Assembly (NCBI RefSeq): GCF_037893185.1
Contig: NZ_CP140772.1
Location: forward strand, 5,332,001 to 5,396,000
DNA: 64,000 nucleotides
DNA from: Chitinophaga sp. 180180018-3
GTDB lineage: Bacteria; Bacteroidota; Bacteroidia; Chitinophagales; Chitinophagaceae
Reading direction: 5' to 3'
Under the pieces are notes generated by a model that did not search any database, had not been told where the DNA came from, and worked only from the letters and a program-made list of their open reading frames with translations. This document shows positions 37,615 through 46,276 of the stretch, one piece after another. Both the position numbers and the translations under genes were made by a program. Positions within the stretch are counted from its first letter, which is position 1. Each line of letters opens with the position of its first letter.

Positions 37615-39423
37615 ATGATCTGGCGAGAAACTACGCAGGCGCTGTTGCCGGAACGTATGGCCGCAGCATCAACGGGGCGGGATTCCTACAACCGGTACCC
37701 GGTTCACCCGCTTGGCAATGGAAAAATCAACAACGGTTATCAGTCGCTCGCCAAATGGATGGCGGCCCAACAAACAGTGCTGATCGACGGCTATACCGGC
37801 GTATTCTGGAGCATTGTGCAAACCAGGCTGGAAGCGGAGTTTGAGCAAATGGGCATCCGCGTAAAATGGCATTTCATGGTGTCGCTCATGAAAGATGCAT
37901 ACAGTATAGAAGAAATGGTGCGCCCATTCACCGGTGCAGCGGATGATGTATGGGGTACCTGTACCACCCTGCAGTTGCAGGATTTCTTTGAACAAAACCC
38001 ATCTACAGCTTTTTCATTTAACGAGCCTTTCGATTTACATATCGTACTTGGCACCGGCGCAGCGCTGGCCAGTGATACCGCTCCCCTTGTTTACCTGGAA
38101 CTGCCTAAAAACGAGCTGCAATACCGCATGAGGGCAGGTACAGCCACCAACTTCGGCGATATGGAACCCTCAGGTACCACGGCAATGTATAAACGTTTTT
38201 ATTTCGTGGACCGCCTCGTGCTGAATCACTATAAGCGCACGCTGCTGCCCCGCATCCACATCCTGGCCGACACCCAATGGCCGGAAAGCATTGCCTGGGC
38301 ATACCACCCGGATATACTGCAGGGAATCCGGGAAATGACGCAATCTGTTTTCCGGGTGCGGCCCTGGTTTGAAGCAGGTGCCTGGGGCGGGCAATGGCTG
38401 AAGCAACATATAGAGGGGATCGACCGGCAGGAGGTTAATTATGCCTGGTCGTTTGAACTGATAGTACCTGAAAACGGCGTGATCCTGGAGAGCGACGGAT
38501 GGCTGATGGAGATTCCCTTTGAATGGATGATGTATGCAGCCGGTGACGCGATACTGGGTAAACATGCTCCGGTATTTGGTTATGAATTTCCTGTCCGCTT
38601 CGATTTCCTGGATACTTTCGATGGCGGGAATCTGTCGGTACAATGCCATCCAACGTTAACGTATATCCGAAAAGTTTTCGGGGAGACATTTACCCAGGAC
38701 GAAACCTACTATATACTGGACTGTAAGGAAGATGCCACTGTATACCTGGGCTTCCGCGAAGGAACGGACCCGGCCACATTCCGGACGAAGCTGGAAAACA
38801 GCCGCGACCTCGGATTGCCGGTAGCCGTCACCGATTTTGTGCAACAGCATCCGGCCGGGAAGCACGATCTTTTTCTGATCCCGAACGGTACCGTGCACAG
38901 TGCCGGCGCGGGCAACCTGGTACTGGAAATCAGCGCAACTCCGTATATATTCACGTTCAAAATGTACGACTGGCTCCGGCCCGGGCTCGATGGAAAGCCC
39001 AGGGCCATCAATATTGAACATGCCTTCCATAACCTCGATTTCAGCCGGCAGGGAGCAGCAGTTAAAGCCTCCCTGATCAGTTGTCCGGCAACGATTGATC
39101 AGGGGAATGACTGGCAGGTTATACATCTTCCTACACATACCGCACATTTCTACGACGTACACCGGCTGGAATTTACCGGCAGCATGGAAATATCCACCGG
39201 CAACAGCTGCCTCGTGATGATGGTGGTAGAAGGCACCGGGGTGGAAGTGATTACAGCCAACGGGCATCGTGTTGTTTTCCGCTATGCGGAGACCTTTGTT
39301 ATACCGGCCAATGCAGTATTGTGCAGGCTCGATAGCCGCGGTGCGCCGGTAAAAGTGATAAAAGCATTCCTGAAATCAGCACATCCTGTTTTTGATATCA
39401 TAGCGCCACAAGCCAGCCTATAG
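37615..39423 (+). CDS. Class I mannose-6-phosphate isomerase-like protein with extra N-terminal domain
   Basis: 602 residues, longer than a plain type I isomerase (about 300-400). The C-terminal ~350 residues look like the cupin isomerase: SVQCHPTLTYIRKVF (Gln and His metal ligands) and LIPNGTVHSAGAGNLVLEIS. The N-terminal ~230 residues contain YNRYPVHPLGNGKINNGYQS and QTVLIDGYTGVFW, which I cannot assign; the second has a phosphotransferase flavour without a full P-loop. ATG 37615 is the first start after an in-frame stop at 37582. A small hairpin (GGGCATT/AATGCCC, 37570-37589) lies just before it. It would process the sugar imported by SusCD; that is inferred. Confidence 0.65.
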   Translation: MIWRETTQALLPERMAAASTGRDSYNRYPVHPLGNGKINNGYQSLAKWMAAQQTVLIDGYTGVFWSIVQTRLEAEFEQMGIRVKWHFMVSLMKDAYSIEEMVRPFTGAADDVWGTCTTLQLQDFFEQNPSTAFSFNEPFDLHIVLGTGAALASDTAPLVYLELPKNELQYRMRAGTATNFGDMEPSGTTAMYKRFYFVDRLVLNHYKRTLLPRIHILADTQWPESIAWAYHPDILQGIREMTQSVFRVRPWFEAGAWGGQWLKQHIEGIDRQEVNYAWSFELIVPENGVILESDGWLMEIPFEWMMYAAGDAILGKHAPVFGYEFPVRFDFLDTFDGGNLSVQCHPTLTYIRKVFGETFTQDETYYILDCKEDATVYLGFREGTDPATFRTKLENSRDLGLPVAVTDFVQQHPAGKHDLFLIPNGTVHSAGAGNLVLEISATPYIFTFKMYDWLRPGLDGKPRAINIEHAFHNLDFSRQGAAVKASLISCPATIDQGNDWQVIHLPTHTAHFYDVHRLEFTGSMEISTGNSCLVMMVVEGTGVEVITANGHRVVFRYAETFVIPANAVLCRLDSRGAPVKVIKAFLKSAHPVFDIIAPQASL

Positions 39424-39424
39424 A

Positions 39425-39763
39425 TCAGTTTCCTGCAGCTTTTTCAAACAGCGGGCGCGGGTCGAACAGCACTTTGAAGCTGCTGATTTTTCCATTTTTC
39501 AGCTGGTACCAGCCACTGCTGAAAACAGATTGATTGCCGATAAGTATGTTGTACCACAGGCATACATCATTCTCATCTTCAAAAGCCTTTTTAACATCAT
39601 ATTTCAGCTTCATTTGCTTGATCTCTTCAGTATATACATCCGCGCCATTCCGTGTGCCTAAAACGCCTGTAAATGTAAAATCGTCATTCAGCAGGCTTCT
39701 GACAGTGGTGAAGTCTTCCTCATTGAGTGCGTTGATAAACCGTAATACAGTTTCCTTAGCCAT
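39425..39763 (-). CDS. SnoaL-like / NTF2-like family protein
   Basis: 112 residues, the normal size of a single SnoaL-like domain. VLRFINALNEEDFTTVRSLL then DDFTFTGVLG is the usual helical start, and WYQLKNGKISSFKVLFDPRP the final strands. Such proteins are cone-shaped folds of varied or unknown activity. A perfect CRP-type palindrome lies 57 bases upstream of its start, so it is probably regulated by the Crp-family protein encoded directly upstream. Confidence 0.75.
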   Translation of the reverse strand: MAKETVLRFINALNEEDFTTVRSLLNDDFTFTGVLGTRNGADVYTEEIKQMKLKYDVKKAFEDENDVCLWYNILIGNQSVFSSGWYQLKNGKISSFKVLFDPRPLFEKAAGN

Positions 39764-39819
39764 TTTTTAAAGTTTTTATGTTGACGATGTAAAGGTCGGC
39801 CTATTCCTGCATCCGAACC

Positions 39820-39835
39820 TGTGACGATCGTCACA
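39820..39835. promoter_or_regulatory. Perfect CRP/FNR-type palindrome
   Basis: TGTGACGATCGTCACA is a perfect 16-base palindrome with the TGTGA-N6-TCACA core of the classical CRP site. It lies between the stop codon of the Crp-family gene (39841) and the start of the SnoaL gene (39763). Confidence 0.7.
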
Positions 39836-39840
39836 ATCGC

Positions 39841-40419
39841 TTAGAGGCGGCGGCTGCGGATACGGCTAAGGGTTTCGCGGGCAACGCCCAGGAACGACGA
39901 CAGCTGGGTAAGCGACACCCGCTGTAAGAGAACGGGTTCATTTTCTTCGAGATATTCGTATCGTTCCTGTGCCGTCATGAGTTTATACAAGGCAACGTGC
40001 TTTTCCTGTTTCGCTGCGATAAGCTGCAGACATTTGCGTCCCAGGACTTCTATTTGAGGATCTTTCGCGGATACTTCGCGTAGTAATTTTTTATCGAGAC
40101 GTATAGCCGTAACGGGTTCCAATGCCTGGATAGAAAACTCAGACTTTTCGCCGGTGGCAAAGCTGTTGATGTTAGTGGCGATATCGCGTTCAAAGAAAAA
40201 AGCAGTGTTGATATCCTGGCCATCTTTGTTATAGAAGGCCCTGCAATACCCGCTGGTAATGAAGAAGAGTGCATCGCATATTTTACCGGCCTGCAGCAGG
40301 TATTCTTCTTTTGGGAACGACATTTCCGTCAGGGCCGGAGCGAGTGTTTGCCAGCTCTCATCGGAGAAACCGGTTAGTGAGTGCACATATTCCAGGAAGC
40401 GCTGCATGTGTTTATCCAT
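39841..40419 (-). CDS. Crp/Fnr family transcriptional regulator
   Basis: 192 residues. N-terminal cyclic-nucleotide-binding fold (MSFPKEEYLLQAGKICDALF then FITSGYCRAFY). The C-terminal helix-turn-helix is LTQLSSFLGVARETLSRIRS. No cysteine cluster of the FNR type is visible. Many Bacteroidota members of this group do not bind cAMP; the effector is unknown. It lies upstream of and co-oriented with the SnoaL gene. Confidence 0.88.
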   Translation of the reverse strand: MDKHMQRFLEYVHSLTGFSDESWQTLAPALTEMSFPKEEYLLQAGKICDALFFITSGYCRAFYNKDGQDINTAFFFERDIATNINSFATGEKSEFSIQALEPVTAIRLDKKLLREVSAKDPQIEVLGRKCLQLIAAKQEKHVALYKLMTAQERYEYLEENEPVLLQRVSLTQLSSFLGVARETLSRIRSRRL

Positions 40420-40644
40420 AAAAGATGACTTAAAAAGAAGGGATGCAAATTAGCCACTCAACAGCAATCCGCATAATTAATTTTCGATGCACCTGAGGCC
40501 AGTCGATACAGCTGTCTGGCTGACTAAATTTGCGTCAGAGGCCGGTTGAATTATTATCTTCCTATTAAAAATATTATACGCTAAAAAAATCCACCAGCAG
40601 CTCAATGGAATAGCGTATTTTAGTTTTCAAAACCCGTTCTCTAT

Positions 40645-41211
40645 ATGTTTGAGAAATTTCTGAGCATGTATCCGCCGGGCGCCAGCCTGACCTACCCCAC
40701 CCAGGAGATGCTCGACTGGTACAAAGACAAATTACCCCAGGCATTACTCGATTTCTGGATCAGCTATGGCTTTGGTGATTATGGCGAAGGTATGATAAAA
40801 GTGGTGGAGCCATCCACGTATATGAATAGTTTGTATACCTGGCTCGGAAAAGAGGATCATTCCAAGTTACCCATACTGGTTACCGCTTTCGGTGATATTT
40901 TCTACTACCGCAAACTAGCGGATACAGACGAGGACGTATGCCTGCTGGATATCCATTACCGGAACATTGAGGTTTGCGAATACAGTCTTGAAGCATTCTT
41001 CGATAGTTATATCGTAGACCCTGACCTGTCGGACGAGCTGTTGAAGAAACCACTTTTCGAAGCGGCGGTTAAACAACTGGGGCCGCTGAGTCATCCGGAT
41101 ATCTATTTTTTCAAGCCTGCGCTCATCATAGGCGGAGCCCAGCATCCGGAATACCTGGATAAGGGCAGTGCCAGTGTGCATCAGCACCTGCTTTTCCAGA
41201 TGGGGGCTTAG
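40645..41211 (+). CDS. Tdi1-like (GAD-like/DUF1851) immunity protein
   Basis: 188 residues. The phrases LPQALLDFWISYGFGDYGEG, VTAFGDIFYYRKL and IYFFKPALIIGG fit the GAD-like plus DUF1851 arrangement of Tdi1, an immunity protein against a type VI secreted DNase. No matching toxin lies next to it, so it appears to be an orphan. Assignment is from memory of the family and is moderate. Confidence 0.55.
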   Translation: MFEKFLSMYPPGASLTYPTQEMLDWYKDKLPQALLDFWISYGFGDYGEGMIKVVEPSTYMNSLYTWLGKEDHSKLPILVTAFGDIFYYRKLADTDEDVCLLDIHYRNIEVCEYSLEAFFDSYIVDPDLSDELLKKPLFEAAVKQLGPLSHPDIYFFKPALIIGGAQHPEYLDKGSASVHQHLLFQMGA

Positions 41212-41529
41212 TTACCGATTACTGAGCCAGAGGAAGAAGAGGGCTAATGCGACGATACCGAGCATGATGAAATCGGCTTTCATTTTATGCCATTGCCTGA
41301 TAAACCAGTATCGCAGGGCTTCGGTGAGGATGAAGAAGAGCCAGACGAAGATTTCCATTACCATGAGGATGTATACCCCCATAAAAGGATCGCATGGATG
41401 CCGGTCGTTTTCCGTGGAAATAGAAAGCGAGAAATACCAGTAGGTGGCGCATGGTACGAGAACGAGTACAGCAAGACGGATAAGGCAATGTTTTAGTATG
41501 TTGGGCGGGCTGGCAGCCTGGGTATCCAT
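41212..41529 (-). CDS. Small membrane protein, unknown
   Basis: 105 residues from ATG 41529 (MDTQAASPPNILKH); the frame is open to 41613, where it would overlap the arginase gene. Three hydrophobic helices: LIRLAVLVLVPCATYWYFSL, GVYILMVMEIFVWLFFILTE, and DFIMLGIVALALFFLWL. It is convergent with, and touches, the Tdi1-like gene. No family recognised. Confidence 0.5.
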   Translation of the reverse strand: MDTQAASPPNILKHCLIRLAVLVLVPCATYWYFSLSISTENDRHPCDPFMGVYILMVMEIFVWLFFILTEALRYWFIRQWHKMKADFIMLGIVALALFFLWLSNR

Positions 41530-41588
41530 AACAATGATTTTGCTGTTAATACTGAAGGGGTTGGAAAGGTAACCCTGGGTGGAAGTCA

Positions 41589-42476
41589 TTAAGATAATGT
41601 TTCCGTCAACCAATTAATAAACTGTTGCGCATAATGTCCTTTCGGATCGAGGTCCGGGTCCAATATTGTTATATCCATGCCTGCCGCTTTACCTGAATTC
41701 AACAAGGCTTTCAGGAGCTCTCCTGCTTCCTGATAACTCAACCCATCCGGCTGCGGAGAATCTACACAGGGCATCAATTCATTATTTAGTACATCTGCAT
41801 CCAGATGTATCCAGAAACCATCCAGCTGTTCCTTATCTACCATAGCCAGGAATTCGGCAACTACTTTGTTCATTCCTTTTTCCCGCATCATATAGAGGTC
41901 GGAATAATGCAGATCGGACTGAATAATTTCATTAACATAGAAAGCATCAGAGAGGTAGCGGTTTCCTGCCGCCCAGGCATGTATGCCCTGGATATAAGGC
42001 TTTTGGCCGCTGATGTTAACGAGTTTGTCGTGCCCTTTACCAGTTACGATGGCAAGATCCATACCTGCAGCCCCCTGGGTACGTGAAGCATCCGGCAACA
42101 GGTAATCTGTGTGGCCATCTAAAAAGAACAATCCGAATTTTCCTCTTTTTTTAAGTGCCAATGTGCAGCCAATCAGTATGCTGCAATCTCCGCCCAGAAC
42201 AAGTGGCCAGGCTGCGGTATCCAGGGCCTGATTGATGGCGGAAGCAAGCTCTTTTGAGTAGCCGGCAATGGCATCAGCATTACGAACACCGGATTCGGGA
42301 TCGAGGTACATGCTGTAAGGAGGAGGATTGACTGTTGAAACAGCGGATGGAGAGAGTTGCTGGTGAAGCCCGTGGGCACGGAGCCATTCGGGAAGTTTTC
42401 TTACACCTGGTTCAAGGTTGGGGGTAAGTTGTTTTAATCCGAGATTGGAGGGAGCTTCGATAATGGTAAGATGCAT
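41589..42476 (-). CDS. Arginase-family enzyme
   Basis: 295 residues from ATG 42476 (MHLTIIEAPSNLGLKQ). Ureohydrolase motifs are visible but altered: LGGDCSILIGC where GGDHS is usual, LDGHTDYLLP for the second metal motif, and HLDADVLNNELMPCVDSPQP for the third. The family hydrolyses arginine, agmatine or formiminoglutamate using two Mn ions. The Cys in place of His at the first motif occurs in some members, so substrate and activity are uncertain. Confidence 0.75.
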   Translation of the reverse strand: MHLTIIEAPSNLGLKQLTPNLEPGVRKLPEWLRAHGLHQQLSPSAVSTVNPPPYSMYLDPESGVRNADAIAGYSKELASAINQALDTAAWPLVLGGDCSILIGCTLALKKRGKFGLFFLDGHTDYLLPDASRTQGAAGMDLAIVTGKGHDKLVNISGQKPYIQGIHAWAAGNRYLSDAFYVNEIIQSDLHYSDLYMMREKGMNKVVAEFLAMVDKEQLDGFWIHLDADVLNNELMPCVDSPQPDGLSYQEAGELLKALLNSGKAAGMDITILDPDLDPKGHYAQQFINWLTETLS

Positions 42477-42795
42477 GGTTTGTATTTGTTGCATTGAAAA
42501 TAAGGAATAACGGTAACTTAGTAACATCAGCTACGCTTTCATTCATAACAAATATATATCTATTTAAATTGTAGCCATACGTATTAATTTGTCGTCAAGC
42601 AAATTCATTAAACCAAGGCAGGCAATGATTTAAATATTATTATATAGTATCAGCTAACATAATGGGGAGTAATGAATTTAATACTTATATTTAATTTAAA
42701 TGTACGGTAAAGGCGCCAGAGAACGGTAATCAGCTCAGGCGATATTAATTGGTACCCATTATTCACCTATAAACTATCACTGCTGCCAGGAGACT
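42477..42795. other. AT-rich divergent intergenic region
   Basis: 319 bases between the arginase start and the glycosyltransferase start. It has no coding signal. A good ribosome binding site (AGGAG, 42788-42792) precedes the glycosyltransferase ATG. The remainder is AT-rich and presumably holds both promoters; I see no repeat or operator. Confidence 0.5.
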
Positions 42796-43677
42796 ATGCG
42801 TATTGCCCATTTGATACTCACTTATACGGACCCCCATCAAACGGAAAGGATGATCAAAAGATTATCCCGTGAAAATTTTGACTTCTATATCCATGTAGAT
42901 AAAAAATTCGATATCCAACCTCACCTGTTTCTAAGTGAACTCCCTAATGTATACTTCATCAAGAACCGGACAAAGGTCGACTGGGCAGGTTTTAGCACTG
43001 TAATGGCTACTATCAGTTGTATCCGGGAAATTGCTGCAACGGGTATCCGATATGATTTCATTAACTTCCTCAGCGGGCAGGATTATCCAATTAAATCAGC
43101 CGGATATATCAACGATTTTCTAGCAAGACATCCGGGGAAACAATTCCTTTACTGCCGGGATATTATCAACGAGTGGCAGGAAGGACTTATCAGACTGCAA
43201 GGATATTACCTGACCACATTCGATTTCAGGGGAAAATACCTGGTGGAGAAGCTGATTAACAAAATTCTTCCTAAGAGAAAGATCCCGTACGGACTGCATC
43301 CTTATGGTGGCTCTATGTTCTGGATGCTGAGTATGGACGCGGCACTACATGTTGCCGATAGAATGAAAGAGGATAAAAAGCTCCGGCGCTTTTTTTCGTT
43401 CTGCTGGGGCAGCGATGAAGTAGTTTTTCAAACCATCCTGATGAACTCAACCTACAAGAATAACGTTATTAATGATAACTACCGTTATATCGACTGGTCG
43501 ATGGGTGGAGCCAATCCTAAGATACTGAACACTGATGATGCTGAAAAACTGCTGCAGTCGGACATGCTTTTTGCGCGAAAATTTAACATAAACACGAATC
43601 CTGAGATTCTTGATATCATAGATGAATATATAACCACCAATGGCGAAGTTAATTCAGATACAAACATTCAAAGATGA
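42796..43677 (+). CDS. Core-2/I-branching-type glycosyltransferase (GT14)
   Basis: 293 residues. MRIAHLILTYTDPHQTERMI, YDFINFLSGQDYPIKSAGYI, GGSMFWMLSMDAA and FCWGSDEVVFQTILMNS are typical of beta-1,6-N-acetylglucosaminyltransferase-like proteins. It probably adds a sugar to a surface glycan. Its 3' end overlaps the next gene by 38 bases, so it belongs to the amino-sugar operon. Confidence 0.8.
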   Translation: MRIAHLILTYTDPHQTERMIKRLSRENFDFYIHVDKKFDIQPHLFLSELPNVYFIKNRTKVDWAGFSTVMATISCIREIAATGIRYDFINFLSGQDYPIKSAGYINDFLARHPGKQFLYCRDIINEWQEGLIRLQGYYLTTFDFRGKYLVEKLINKILPKRKIPYGLHPYGGSMFWMLSMDAALHVADRMKEDKKLRRFFSFCWGSDEVVFQTILMNSTYKNNVINDNYRYIDWSMGGANPKILNTDDAEKLLQSDMLFARKFNINTNPEILDIIDEYITTNGEVNSDTNIQR

Positions 43678-44011
43678 GAGAGGATCATTGTCCGTACTGG
43701 ACGATGTGGTACCTTTTGAAATAAAACGACTGTTCTATATTTACTCGGTTGACAACTCTACCCGGGGAGGACACAGGCATCATAAAACTTACCAGGCAGC
43801 CATCTGCATTCAGGGCTCCTGTGTGATTACCAACAACGACAACCAAATCACAGAACAATTTGTGCTGGATAGTCCTGATAAATGCCTGTTATTGGAGCCG
43901 GAAGACTGGCACATGATGCATGATTTTACTACCAATGCTATACTCCTGGTGCTGGCATCAACCACCTTTGATCCCAAAGACTACATTTATGAGCCATATC
44001 ATTCCGTATGA
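43640..44011 (+). CDS. FdtA/QdtA-like sugar 3,4-ketoisomerase
   Basis: 123 residues, the size of this cupin family. KDERGSLSVLDDVVPFEIKR, RGGHRHHKTYQAAICIQGS and LEPEDWHMMHDFT are the expected motifs, with His residues at the active site. It would isomerise dTDP-4-keto-6-deoxyglucose to the 3-keto sugar, giving the substrate for the aminotransferase encoded next. It overlaps both neighbours, indicating translational coupling. Confidence 0.8.
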   Translation: MAKLIQIQTFKDERGSLSVLDDVVPFEIKRLFYIYSVDNSTRGGHRHHKTYQAAICIQGSCVITNNDNQITEQFVLDSPDKCLLLEPEDWHMMHDFTTNAILLVLASTTFDPKDYIYEPYHSV

Positions 44012-45089
44012 AGATCTGAAGCAGCTGAATCAACCTTTTGAAGAACAATTCAAAAAGCGGCTTTCTTATTTCCTGGAAAAAGGCTGGTACATATTAGGAG
44101 AAGAGGTAAGTTTCTTTGAGCGGGAGTTTGCCGATTATCACAACGAAAAATATGTGGTGGGTGTTGCAAACGGTCTTGATGCGCTCATGCTCTCATTGCA
44201 ATGCTGTGGCTTTGAAAAAGGCAGTGAGGTGATTGTACCTTCCAATACGTATATCGCTACCATCCTTTCTATTATACACTGCGGGATGGTGCCTGTGCTG
44301 GCAGAGCCGGATCCGCGCACCTATAATATCGATCCCGCTGCTATTGCGCCATTGGTCAATGGTAAAACCAAAGCCATCATGGTTGTGCATTTATATGGGC
44401 AATGCTGTAATATGGGAGCAGTTATAGAAATGGCTACGCGGTATGGTTTAAAGGTTATTGAAGATTGTGCACAGGCTCATGGCGCCCGGTATAAAGGTCA
44501 GCTTGCCGGCACCTTTGGAGATTTCGGCGCCTTTAGTTTCTATCCTACTAAAAACCTGGGGGCTCTTGGCGATGCCGGCGCGGTAATCTGTAAATCGCAT
44601 GCCGACTATATTAAGCTAAAACAGCTCCGGAACTATGGTTCAGAAAAGAAATATCATAATGGCATTATCGGGTACAACTCGCGACTGGATGAATTGCAGG
44701 CCGCATTTCTGAGAATTAAACTCCCTGCCCTGGATGCTATTAACGAGCATAAAAGGAAACTGGCGGCTATTTACCGGGATGGTTTAGGTGATCAGTTTAT
44801 AAAGCCGGTAACGGATGCTGACTACTATCATGTGTTTCATATCTACAATGTATTGCATCCGCAACGGGAAGCGTTGCGGAAGTATTTGAGGGATCATCAT
44901 ATTACTACGGAAATTCACTATCCGATTGCACCACATGATCAGCCGGCGCTGAAGGGGTTTCTGAATGGGTACGACTATCCTGTTTCTGCGGGGATACATC
45001 AGCAGACGTTGAGTTTGCCATGTTCGGGGATACATAGTGAGGAGGATATCAGGGAGGTGGTTGAGGTGATGAATGGGTTTGGGGGGTGA
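43989..45089 (+). CDS. DegT/DnrJ/EryC1 family sugar aminotransferase (FdtB-like)
   Basis: 366 residues from ATG 43989, which overlaps the previous gene by 23 bases; a longer frame begins at 43920. PLP-enzyme motifs: VGVANGLDALMLSLQ, VIEDCAQAHGARYKG, and the PLP lysine in FSFYPTKNLGALGDAGA. Next to FdtA it probably makes dTDP-3-amino-3,6-dideoxyhexose. No acetyltransferase gene follows, so the sugar may stay as the free amine or be finished elsewhere. Confidence 0.85.
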   Translation: MSHIIPYEDLKQLNQPFEEQFKKRLSYFLEKGWYILGEEVSFFEREFADYHNEKYVVGVANGLDALMLSLQCCGFEKGSEVIVPSNTYIATILSIIHCGMVPVLAEPDPRTYNIDPAAIAPLVNGKTKAIMVVHLYGQCCNMGAVIEMATRYGLKVIEDCAQAHGARYKGQLAGTFGDFGAFSFYPTKNLGALGDAGAVICKSHADYIKLKQLRNYGSEKKYHNGIIGYNSRLDELQAAFLRIKLPALDAINEHKRKLAAIYRDGLGDQFIKPVTDADYYHVFHIYNVLHPQREALRKYLRDHHITTEIHYPIAPHDQPALKGFLNGYDYPVSAGIHQQTLSLPCSGIHSEEDIREVVEVMNGFGG

Positions 45090-45141
45090 GGTGGTTTTCG
45101 GTCATTGCCGCGCCTGATCGTTCTATTTGATAACAGCCTTA

Positions 45142-45633
45142 TTACCAGTCAATTTCATTCTTATTTTCGCCTCTAAATGCCTTACCTTCTTTGCGTGATT
45201 GATACCACTCATCATTTACATGCCAACTTTCCAAATCTTCTGGTTTCCTTTTCATCAGTATCCCTTTTGATTCCAATTGTTGCAAAATGGTCGATATTTC
45301 TTCAAACGAAAAACGCCCATCTCCTTCACCTGGTAATGTAGCCAAAAACTGACTTATACTATATGCCCCAATCTTAATCTCATGCTTACTTATGGGGTCT
45401 ATAGCGTATTCAATCTCAATATTATTCCAAACAAGAGTACAACCATTACCATGAAAATGATAATTAATTTTTGCCCCCTTTATTGCGATTACTCCCTTCT
45501 TTGGAAAAACCTTACCAGATAAATTATACGGTATATCATCCAAATTATATGCATGTATTAACGATTCATGGAAGTCCTTAATATAGTCAACTAACAAAAA
45601 GAGAGCCTCTTCTGTACTAAGTAGATTGTTCAT
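45142..45633 (-). CDS. DUF6896-like immunity protein, most distal cassette
   Basis: 163 residues. Core VFPKKGVIAIKGAKINYHFHG then NGCTLVWNNIEIEYAI. The same layout occurs in the gene at 47339-47767 (QYHGSGCTL), so the two are paralogues. I believe they match DUF6896 but this is from memory. Its ATG overlaps the TGA of a short toxin-tail remnant (ATGA), the usual geometry of an Rhs toxin/immunity pair. Its AT-rich codon use contrasts with the Rhs core. It can have no promoter of its own unless one arose in the cassette. Confidence 0.6.
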   Translation of the reverse strand: MNNLLSTEEALFLLVDYIKDFHESLIHAYNLDDIPYNLSGKVFPKKGVIAIKGAKINYHFHGNGCTLVWNNIEIEYAIDPISKHEIKIGAYSISQFLATLPGEGDGRFSFEEISTILQQLESKGILMKRKPEDLESWHVNDEWYQSRKEGKAFRGENKNEIDW

Positions 45634-45767
45634 TCACTTATTTTAGTTTTAAGTATTCCCTTTTGAGTGCCTTCAAATTTGCTCCTATAAAACTTTACAG
45701 CATCTTGAAACGACATCATATAGAACCGCCTTTCATTGGCTCTTTTATTTATATGTCTTTTCAACAT
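45630..45767 (-). pseudogene. Tail of a displaced Rhs toxin
   Basis: A 45-codon frame reads RANERRFYMMSFQDAVKF then YRSKFEGTQKGILKTKISE and ends in TGA overlapping the immunity ATG at 45633. It has no Rhs core and no complete domain. The family of the lost toxin cannot be told. Confidence 0.5.
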
Positions 45768-46008
45768 AATCTTCAAAATCATTTATTGTATAAAAGATCT
45801 CATCTGACAGCCCAAACCCTGCAGCTGGATCATCATTGGGAACAACAGATACTCCGATATAGTTTAAACCATATTGAATAGTAATAAAATCTTTTAATCT
45901 GAATATATCTATTACAAAGGCTCCAGAATCAAATTCTGTAACTTCAACCCTATGAGTAGGGAACAATGTATTGATAAATTCTTTAAGTCTATATTTATCG
46001 ACCTCCAT
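45745..46008 (-). CDS. Small putative immunity protein
   Basis: 87 residues (MEVDKYRLKEFINTLFPTHR to DFEDYVEKTYK), acidic, no motif recognised. It is AT-rich and lies in the Rhs cassette array between two toxin-tail remnants, so it is called immunity by position. It overlaps the start of the next remnant by 23 bases. Confidence 0.45.
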   Translation of the reverse strand: MEVDKYRLKEFINTLFPTHRVEVTEFDSGAFVIDIFRLKDFITIQYGLNYIGVSVVPNDDPAAGFGLSDEIFYTINDFEDYVEKTYK

Positions 46009-46115
46009 ATTATTTTATTTACCTGACTGTTCAAGAATAATTTACCCTGTTTTCCTTTTCCTATAGTCAATCCTCCATCTTTCCGAATAAGAATCTTACG
46101 CCCTTTGGTAAGAAC
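46009..46115 (-). pseudogene. Tail of a displaced Rhs toxin
   Basis: After an in-frame TAG at 46116-46118 the frame reads VLTKGRKILIRKDGGLTIGK then GKQGKLFLNSQVNKIW and runs into the start of the immunity gene at 46008. The basic, Gly-rich text resembles the end of a secreted nuclease, but it is too short to classify. Confidence 0.4.
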
Positions 46116-46276
46116 CTAAGTAACAAAAGCTATCATTAAGAAGACCGTACATTCTCCATCATCTCTATTAGGTATCGCCATTTGTCCTTGTCATAGGATC
46201 TTTATACAAATGCCATATAACTAACCTTTGGCGGGCCAAAGATAGCAATGCAATACTTCCTTCCAATCATTTAAAT

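Noticed and set aside
37551..37844. Possible leader gene before the isomerase gene (ATG 37551)
   Set aside because: It overlaps most of the isomerase start in another frame and reads as unrelated low-complexity text.
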